A stretch of 64,000 nucleotides of DNA, from NCBI GenBank assembly GCA_037833965.1, contig AP031358.1, positions 13,772,001-13,836,000 of the forward strand, written 5' to 3'. The translations under genes were made by a program, and so were the position numbers. Position 1 is the stretch's first letter; every line of letters begins with the position of its first letter. The notes under the pieces are model-generated. The model was not told the DNA's origin, searched no databases, and saw only the letters and a list, made by a program, of their open reading frames with translations. This document shows positions 56,505 to 64,000 of the stretch, in pieces. This DNA is from Marchantia polymorpha subsp. ruderalis. Its lineage: Eukaryota > Streptophyta > Marchantiopsida > Marchantiales > Marchantiaceae.

Positions 56505-57699
56505 ATTATGAATGATGCAACAAGAGTGCAAAGCATATGCTTCAAGGAAGTGAAGCAAAATGTGTAGAATCTAGGTTTGATCAAAAATATACTTCAAGCA
56601 TTCAAATGGGATTAAGCACTAGATGTGAGAGATGGCAAAAGCAATGCACAATTTAAATTTTAGGAGTGATGTTAAAATTGGGAGAAAATTTCTAATAAGA
56701 GATTTGAATTTTGAAGCTTTTTGAATAGTTTATCAATTTTTGAATGTGACAAATCAAACTTGAAAGTAAGTTTTTTACAAAAGTATTGGATTTTAGAGCT
56801 ATTAAAATTAAAATTACAATTAATTTTTCAAGTGTGTGAAATAAAATTTGGAGAGAGATTATCATGACAGTTTATATTTTCTTAGGTAAATTTTTATTGT
56901 TTATTTTAAATATTATCTGCTTCAAATTTTCCAATTTTTGAAATGATCTTTGTCAAAAAAAAAAAACAAGTAATTGGATCTTAGATAGAATGTTTCATCA
57001 TGACAATAATACATGATTGATAAAATAGTGAACTATCCTAACAAGCAAGTGGATTGTTGACATGACTCTCTCAACTAATTCATTTAAGCTTTATTTAACA
57101 AGCACATTGATTGTTGACGTGTTGTTGTTCACTAACATTGTTGTTATGTAGCTACTAACCTCACATATTGCTGAAATGCAGACTTTAGATAATCCACTAT
57201 AATGTAACTTTATCTTCATTTAAAATAACTCATACTTTATTTCTAGCAAATAAAAGATGGTTTCAAATCTTTTTTTAAAATATGTAAATTTCTTGTTGCA
57301 CATACGTTCAAATTTTTCACCTATCAAAGATGCATTAGTTTCATAATCTAACTAGTTTCCAAATTAATTTATACAAGTTATATATTTTTCATTGAATCTA
57401 TGATTATATTTTGAAATATTTATTATTTCAAATCTGTTTCTTGAGTATATCTTCTCGCTCAAATTTTTCATAATCAACTATGAAGGTTAGAAAAGTAATT
57501 GATACCGATTGGTTGGAAAATTGTTTTGATTGTGGTATATATTTTTTATTTGTGATACATGAAATGCAAGATGTATTTTTATATGTAAAATAAGTTTTAA
57601 CTTATGTGACCTTTCATTAGTACGTTTCGTTATCACAAAAATAACAATGAATTTTTGATGTTTTTATAAAAGAAAATTTATTGTAAATAATCAAAGATG
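56505..57699. other. AT-rich DNA between hairpins and the gypsy fossil
   Basis: No gene or domain recognised. It may include outer parts of the retroelement fossil to its right. Confidence 0.35.
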
Positions 57700-57700
57700 A

Positions 57701-57745
57701 TCCCATACCTCAATAATCGGATCTTTAGATTATTGAGATATGGAA
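57701..57745. repeat. Imperfect hairpin
   Basis: Arms 57701-57718 and 57728-57745 pair with two mismatches around a 9-nt loop. It is AT-rich and less striking than the perfect stems elsewhere in the window. Confidence 0.6.
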
Positions 57746-57899
57746 TCTATAATAAATATCTACATGCTATTTTTATTAATTCTAAGCAATCACCAATTTT
57801 TTTTTGATTTCATGTAACTTTCAATGGAAATGCTTCACAAAATTATTGACCGCTACTACTTTGTTCAAGAACTTATCACCTTGCAAAAGCTTCAGAAGA

Positions 57900-59480
57900 T
57901 TTAACGAAAATATAGAATGAGCTTTATACATGATGTTAAATGTGTACATCTTTTTGTATGTTGAAAAAATTCTTATAAGCAAATTTCAATGATTTTTCAA
58001 AAGAGTTTAACATTCTTGTTGCTACTCTAAAGTAAATATCATATTCAATAATTTCAAAGATTTTTCTGTTTAACCATCATTTCAAGATGGGAAGCCCTTG
58101 ACATTATTAATTTTATTTAAATAAACTAAACAAAATTATCTAAAACAAACAAGTGAAATGAATACATCTATTATTGATTAATATTTTGTTTAATTGAAGA
58201 TTCACAATAACTACATCTAGATACAATTGAGCAAGTTGTGAAGCTTTTATAGTTTTAGTGATTGTTCTAATGAGATCATTGTATAGCAAAATTTTTGATG
58301 ACATATTTTTATTGTTGTTATAGAATGGTTGGAGATTGCAATAAACCGGCTGGTTTTTGATTAATTGTTTTGTTTTGTTGATAAACTATACAACTTCATA
58401 CACAAGATTACACATACTTTTGTATTTGTGACTGAAAATATAATTGTATGCTCTTCAAAATTTTTGTCACTCCCACATGGTCTACAATGACTATATCATG
58501 TTTTTTTAATAAAATCATTGTGCGTAATTATTTGTATTGCAACATTCATATATAGTATTTTTGAAATTTTAAACCTCAAACCTTGTATGAACTTCTAGTT
58601 TGTAAAGTTTTCATAATATCTTCATACTTATTTGTGATATGTATAATTTCGTTTCACCAATTTGTTTGATTTTTCACTTCTGCAGCATGATTACAACATG
58701 TCATGCGTTTAAGAACATTTTCATTTTTTTCCCTAACAACACTCTATTCATCAACTTTATTATTTATTTATTAAATTAATGTTTTATGATCCGTCTTCAA
58801 CACAAATTTTCTTCATCTAAGTAATTTTTGGACTTTTTTTTCTCAACATAATGACTAATTTTTCTTGCTTCATTGTGTGGTAATTCTGATCCATAGCATA
58901 AATCTTGAAGAAGTATTTTTTCTCTAATTTCATTGATACAATAATGTAATTCTGACTTGCTCAACTCACAATTTGAAGTTTTGGCATATAATTTAATACC
59001 TCTAAAAATTTGAAATATTTTTTGTAAAGAATGTCTTTGATCATTCAAATTTTTGCTACATATCAAAATATCATTAATAATGATAATATAATGATTTAAA
59101 AATATCATTTTCATAAATACAACAAATATATTAGTGGGATAAAAATTCATAATTAAGTATTCAAATTGATCATAAGTACTTCAAAAAGAAATCTTGTGAA
59201 TATTTTTGTTTGCAGTTTGAATCTGATTATATCCATTTCTTAGGGCCAAATTAGTGAAATATGTTAGTTCTTGAAATTGATCAAACATATTATCATATAC
59301 AAGATATTCTCAATTTTTTTTTTGGTGTATCAATTCACAATAATCAATAATTTCATAATCAATTCACCCATTTTTTTTTTCAGAAATAACACTAGAGTTC
59401 CATATGATGGATTATTTGGTTGAATAAATCTTTTGCTTAACATCTATTCTATTTGAAATTTTTATTTTCAATTATTTTGA
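57900..59480 (-). mobile_element. Ty3/gypsy retrotransposon fossil
   Basis: The minus strand carries reverse-transcriptase-like sequence at about 58800-59400. The frame at 58797-59150 includes NDILICSKNLNDQRHSLQ and KLYAKTSNCELSKSEL, typical of the segment after the YxDD site in gypsy polymerases. Integrase-like sequence lies downstream at about 58200-58450, the right order for a gypsy element. Ends and LTRs were not found, so the limits are approximate. The copy is very old: it is strongly AT-drifted and broken in many places, consistent with long methylation and deamination. Confidence 0.75.
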
Positions 59481-60480
59481 GTTAAATAATATAAAATAGT
59501 GCAAGTTGACATGATTCCAATTATTATTTTAATTTTGTAATCTAAACGCGTATTTGATGGTGATTCTCGAAATAAATCATCTGAAACAGTATTTTTTATA
59601 TTTCATAAAAATTCCATTCAAATAATCCAGAATAAAATTTTACTTGGAATCAAAAAAATTTCTTATCAATTTCAAAAACTACATCATCTTTATAGCTAAC
59701 ACAAAAGAATTAACAAGATGCATTTGCTTTAATGGAAGAAAAAAATCTTCAAATGAATAATCCAAAATTATTTTAAATATGGTGTGATAAGTCTATCACA
59801 TGTTATTGGAGTCAATCAATATTTATATTTATCTACAGAGCATGATAAAGATAAATTTGAATGAATCATAATCACAAAGATTGATTTTTGTATTTGTAAT
59901 AATTTGACTAAATTCTGAATGAAAGGAACCATCTTAAAATGTTGATGAGTGGAAGTTTAAATGAAAAAATATTATCCAGATTTGAACTAAATAATATAAA
60001 ATTGTAAAATTCACATCATTTAATATTTCAAATCATTAAGTAATGATAACAATACCACTCTTCGGTAGATTCCAATATATTAAATATCTATTGATTTTGC
60101 GAGTGATACCATTAACTTTTCCAAGTACATCTACTTTGACATAATATGATCTCAACAACAAGACCGTAATTCAAACCAGAAAATGATCATAATACATTAA
60201 ATTGTAGCACCAATGTTTTTATTTTTATCCATATTTGAACTATGTATAATAAAACTGTGAAAATCATATCGCTCGAAATGCAATGTCGACGTCATACATA
60301 AATCGATGTGACCGGACGGAGAAACTGGTGTGGAAGAAGACAAAGTCACGAAACGGCAGCTGTGGTACGTTCCTAAGGGAGGAGATTCAAATTGAATTGG
60401 CCTCTCGCATACGCAGCTCTCGTTTCGTTGTCCGCAGTAAGTGAGTGACTCGTCCATTCTGACGTGACCTCATGCACATC
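59481..60480. other. AT-rich DNA grading into the promoter of the last gene
   Basis: The first 700 bp may be the leading part of the gypsy fossil on the minus strand, without a domain I can name. From about 60290 composition becomes GC-richer and probably forms the promoter region of the gene at 60614. Confidence 0.35.
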
Positions 60481-60567
60481 TCGTTGCTCGATCGCCGCGC
60501 GGGCGCGAACGATAAATATCGCTCTGGCCCGCGTGGCGATCGAGCAACGAGCGATAAATATCGCTCG
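60481..60567. repeat. Paired GC-rich hairpins just before a gene start, locus 6
   Basis: First stem 60481-60503 with 60528-60550: 23 bp with a single G-to-T opposition that would be a G-U pair in RNA, and a 24-nt loop containing GATAAATATC. Second stem 60548-60556 with 60559-60567: 9 bp, 2-nt loop, whose centre again is GATAAATATC. They share three bases. The pair ends 46 bp before the ATG at 60614, so it is either core promoter or 5-prime UTR. If transcribed, the stems would be stable enough to affect translation. Confidence 0.88.
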
Positions 60568-60613
60568 GCTCTTCTGAATTATGGCCTGCCTCGTCGATGA
60601 GTGTTGATCGAAA

Positions 60614-62584
60614 ATGCTGCACCGAAGTCAAGCAGAGCGAGACGAAGACCATGGTGATGGTGGTGATGGTGAGCGAGAGATCGAAGAGCTTGCCTTGGAG
60701 AGAGCGGCGTTGGACGCTCTCAAGGATGAGCAGATGGAAGCAGACGAGCTGAATCTGCTCGAGGACGAGGATATGCTCATCTTTGGCCTCAATCCTCTCA
60801 CTGATATTCTGAAACTGGTCTCCTGCAATGTCTGCAAGAAACCTGTCATCGACAGTCAGTTCACACCTCATTTCCAACGCTGTGTTGCGTCCAGAAGGTT
60901 GGGCCCGTTGCATATTGGTGTTGGTCAGGAGAAAGGGATTAGTGAGCTTGAGGAGGGTCCAAGAACATCCAAGATCGAAAGGAGGAAGCGTTCGCAGAAT
61001 CGACACAGTGCCAGGAGGTTTCCCACGATTTCAGAGGAGATGGAAAAAATGAAGAGCGATAAGGATCTGAGCGCGTCGGCTCCTAAGCAACAGAATGAAC
61101 TGAGTTCATCATTCCGGGTAGACTTGCACGGGAACGAGAAAGCTACCGTGGAGAGAAAGTTACGTGTGAGCGAAGACGAAGTATTCAAACCGAAGGTCAA
61201 GGATAGGACAGAAAGAGATTTCTTGCCAACTATAAAGGAAGTATCCGAAGGCAATGGTTCTCACAGAAGGCAGAAATCTGAGGATGAGAGCATTGCCGGA
61301 TCGACATCAAAGCGGATATCTTCACAAGAGTATCTTCTTGCAGGTGAGGAAGCTCACCGTCCAGATTTCAGGATAAGGAGGCGTGATGTAGCTGATATTT
61401 GCTCGGACATACGTTCCCAGCTCCGACCTCCACTCACAGTCGTCACAAGAGGAGGACAGAATAGAGCGGCTGAAGGTCCTGAATCTCATCCTCATTCTCC
61501 GAGAACTTCAACACGGAAGAAATATGTCAATCTTCAAAAAACAGAAGTTGACGGCGTCCAGAGTACCAATCCACCAACAATGTCAACTACTTCCGGTAAG
61601 AGGAAATCTAAAAGAGGCCGACAAGTACCAGGAATCATGAATCTTCTACGAAAGAAAGGAATTACAGCAGATGATAAGAGGGGAGGCAAGATATTTAGAA
61701 CTCAAGGAAAGGTGGACATCAGACGAAATGCTGGAGATGCTCGAGCTTTGAGGCGAGCGAAGCGCCAGAAAATGAAGGTGAGATTTTCATGACTCTTGGT
61801 CCTGATCGTTAGAAGTGTTGAACGTTTGTCCAACTATGTTATACCGTTATAATTCAATGGCGTATCAAACGTTTCACTTGTCATTGTAACGTTTATTGGA
61901 TGTAACATTATTATTTCGTGTTTAATGATTTTGATTAAAATATTCAGGATCAGCTGATTTTGGAGAGTTCTAAAGAATTTGAGTCATCGTCGGAGATTAA
62001 AACATACACAAAGACGAGTTCTTTGGTAAAATCCACTCAAGTTAAATCTTTGAGGCATGGAGCTGATCATGGACTATCGAAGCCGTCTATCCATGAGCAT
62101 GGAATGAAAGGGAACAACATCGGTGCAGCCAAGGATGAGGGAGATCTGAGACACGCTCCAAGAGAGAAAAAGAAAAGAAGGTGAGGATTGTCAGATATCT
62201 ACCATGATTCTTACGACCGTGGACGACGAATTGAATTTTCAAGTATATTGGAATTGTCTTAAGTCGACTCTACTTATAATTATAGTTTATTAGTTCTCCG
62301 AGTCTAAATGCTTGTCCTTGTTGCTTGTCAGTTAGTTCTCATGCGTCTACTGATTACAAACTTGAAGTACTTCAATTTTACGTTTCATTTTCTGGTTTGG
62401 ACACTGGATACTGGGCCCCCATCAATTGGATCGAAACTTGAAGTGACAGTATTCTTCCAAGGCCCTAAGAGATCTTTGAGTTAACGGGACTTGATAGATA
62501 CTCCCTTTAAGTTCCAATTTGACTGAACCGTTGAACAGAATTGTTCGCAGCGCAAAGTGCCGAGCAAGGGATGTGCAGGCTTGA
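60614..62584 (+). CDS. SGF11-like C2HC zinc-finger protein (multi-exon, 3-prime end tentative)
   Basis: Exon 1 is 60614-61777 (388 codons, AAG|GTGAGA). Exon 2 is 61948-62180 (TTCAG|GATCAG ... AAG|GTGAGG), in phase. A possible last exon 62551-62584 follows a TTCGCAG acceptor and ends at TGA, giving about 476 residues; this last step is weak. Residues 71-90, CNVCKKPVIDSQFTPHFQRC, match the Cys-x2-Cys-x11-His-x3-Cys finger of SGF11, the subunit that links the deubiquitinase module to SAGA in histone H2B deubiquitination. A conserved GLNPLTDILKLVS precedes it. The N-terminus is acidic, with a short GDGGDGE repeat, and the remainder is very basic (RKKY, KRKSKRGR, RRAKRQK), fitting a nuclear protein. 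It is much longer than canonical SGF11, so it may be a plant paralogue with a different job. Confidence 0.75.
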
Positions 62585-63142
62585 ATATTATGGATGTTAA
62601 TTGAAAACGTTCAACGGTTCAGTTGTTTCATTTTGATCTCGTCTTTATAGACGGTTATATGGCGTTGTCTATCCACTATGCTTGTTATAGACCCTCGTAG
62701 GGAGTTATCTGTCCAATGTCCACATCGATGTCTTTTTCAGGCTGCTTTCAAGTAGTTTGCATGTCCATTCTCTATTCAAATCAACTTTTGTTCTTCATTT
62801 CCATCTTCAAATACACATTTAGTCATAGCCCTGCAGCTGGTATTGAGGAATTGTACTCCCTCTCTCTCACTCTCTAAGTACTTAATTTGGAAATGCATTT
62901 ATATCTTCCAACATAGATTTAATAACAGCATTTCAATGGGATGACATGTTTCTTTCAGAAATAAACAAGAACTGATATATTTTGCTGGCATGAGAACTGA
63001 ACATTACGAACAATGTCTGATGTGTTCTACGTCGAGTATTTCCTCTAAGTATATGTATTGTGTGCTGAAATATAAATATTAAGGACTATTATCGTATAAA
63101 AGAGCAGTAAAATTAGTTCAAACGATGATACGCTTTTCCCAT

Positions 63143-63168
63143 TAGGAGAATATCATGCTATTCTCCTA
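63143..63168. repeat. Small perfect hairpin
   Basis: Arms 63143-63151 and 63160-63168 (TAGGAGAAT/ATTCTCCTA) pair without mismatch around an 8-nt loop. It could be a terminator-like or chance structure. Confidence 0.65.
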
Positions 63169-63416
63169 GATGATTAATTGTGCTAGTATCAAATCACATT
63201 TTTTAACATCACAAAGTTTAATATTTTTTATATCGATTCCTCCCTCTATGCAGCAATAAGCGCTTAAGTAATATATCAAATTTCTATGGCACTAGGAGGA
63301 CAGCCAAGAATATGTTTATCTGCTTCTTCCATTAGGAGAGAAGATTTGATAAAGTAATCTATCATTAGATCTACTCTGGATATAGACTTATGAGATAAGT
63401 GAGTCGATGAACAATT

Positions 63417-63461
63417 TATCACATTCATCAAACATCAAATTTATTTTTGATGAATGTGATA
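63417..63461. repeat. Perfect 15-bp hairpin
   Basis: Arms 63417-63431 and 63447-63461 pair exactly around a 15-nt loop; the stem contains CACATTCATCA and its complement. Confidence 0.8.
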
Positions 63462-64000
63462 TGTTGGTAGTAATTCATGTTAGAAGTTCCATTGAATACA
63501 AATATAGAAGAATGAAATTAAATTGTCAATTTACAAAATACAAAATGAACTTTGATTTTAACAAATCCTTCTATCAATTTATAAAGGAATTGTAAAATTC
63601 CCTCCCCTATTTGTTAAATTTACCCCTCAGCGGCAGTTTTCATAGAAACAAGACGGAGTCACGGAGTTTAGTTTCCGGCTCTTGTTCTCAATTTCTTTTC
63701 CCCATTGTGACCTCATGTCAATGGAGGAAATATCGAAATTTGCTATTGTGGAGCTTGACCACGCAATAGATCGGTTCAATCAAAACGTCATATTCCAAGC
63801 CATATTGTTGCCATCACAACTGCCGCTATGTTGCGTGAATTTGAGAACTCGGTGTGAATTTAACAATCCCCTTTTATAAATACCATTGGTTATTAAAACA
63901 CACTCAATACAATTGAATCTTAGAAATGAAGAAATGCTCCATATGGTAGGATCATATTTTATACACACATTCCAGATTACTTCTTGCGCATCTATATATT

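Larger units (their letters stand above)
62585..64000. other. Right-edge AT-rich DNA
   Basis: May include the 3-prime UTR or missed final exons of the zinc-finger gene. Short frames (for example 63407-63595 and 63682-63879) show no motif; the first one runs through a hairpin and is not coding-like. No RNA gene was recognised. Confidence 0.4.

Overview
The window looks like nuclear DNA of a land plant. It carries intron-containing chlorophyllase, beta-amylase, leucine-rich-repeat receptor-like-protein and germin-like genes, with GT-AG introns of about 140-580 bp and TATA boxes placed as in plant promoters. Intergenic DNA is AT-rich and full of decayed transposons. A seed-free plant such as a bryophyte is my best guess, because the germin-like protein lacks the usual cysteines and the receptor protein has an odd N-terminus, but lineage is inference. 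No bacterial, organellar or CRISPR features were seen. Layout: positions 930-20450 form one complex locus, a large inverted duplication with arms of about 5-6 kb. Each arm carries one complete chlorophyllase gene (3802-5167 on + and 15463-16803 on -, mirror images) and one broken chlorophyllase second exon (near 1900-2260 and 19634-20020). The right arm ends in a further chlorophyllase first-exon fragment (20445-20697). The spacer between the arms is almost wholly mobile DNA: a 2.2-kb solo LTR (6287-8493) and an old, AT-drifted hAT transposon (about 9232-13563) into which a second copy of the same solo LTR (10812-13021) has inserted. From 20.9 to 25.5 kb I see only decayed or unrecognised DNA. 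A single-exon germin-like gene lies at 25591-26223 (-), a tRNA-derived SINE-like unit near 28.5 kb, and a reverse-oriented relative of the LTR family near 29.5-30.2 kb. An apparently complete, probably recent hAT transposon occupies 30425-32822, with perfect 22-bp terminal repeats, a perfect 8-bp target duplication and an open 723-codon transposase frame. A two-exon receptor-like protein gene (36854-40400, -) and a four-exon beta-amylase gene (48300-50752, -) follow. The AT-rich stretch 52-60 kb holds foldback units and a heavily decayed Ty3/gypsy fossil. The last gene, from 60614 (+), encodes a basic nuclear-type protein with an SGF11-like C2HC zinc finger. The least expected signal is a set of at least six places where two nearly perfect short hairpins (stems 9-26 bp, loops often 0-3 nt) sit side by side. 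Their stems differ in sequence, so they are not copies of one known element, although several share a palindromic CATGAC/GTCATG core. One pair lies just upstream of the start codon of the SGF11-like gene. The genes do not form a pathway; chlorophyllase (chlorophyll breakdown) and beta-amylase (starch breakdown) are independent neighbours.
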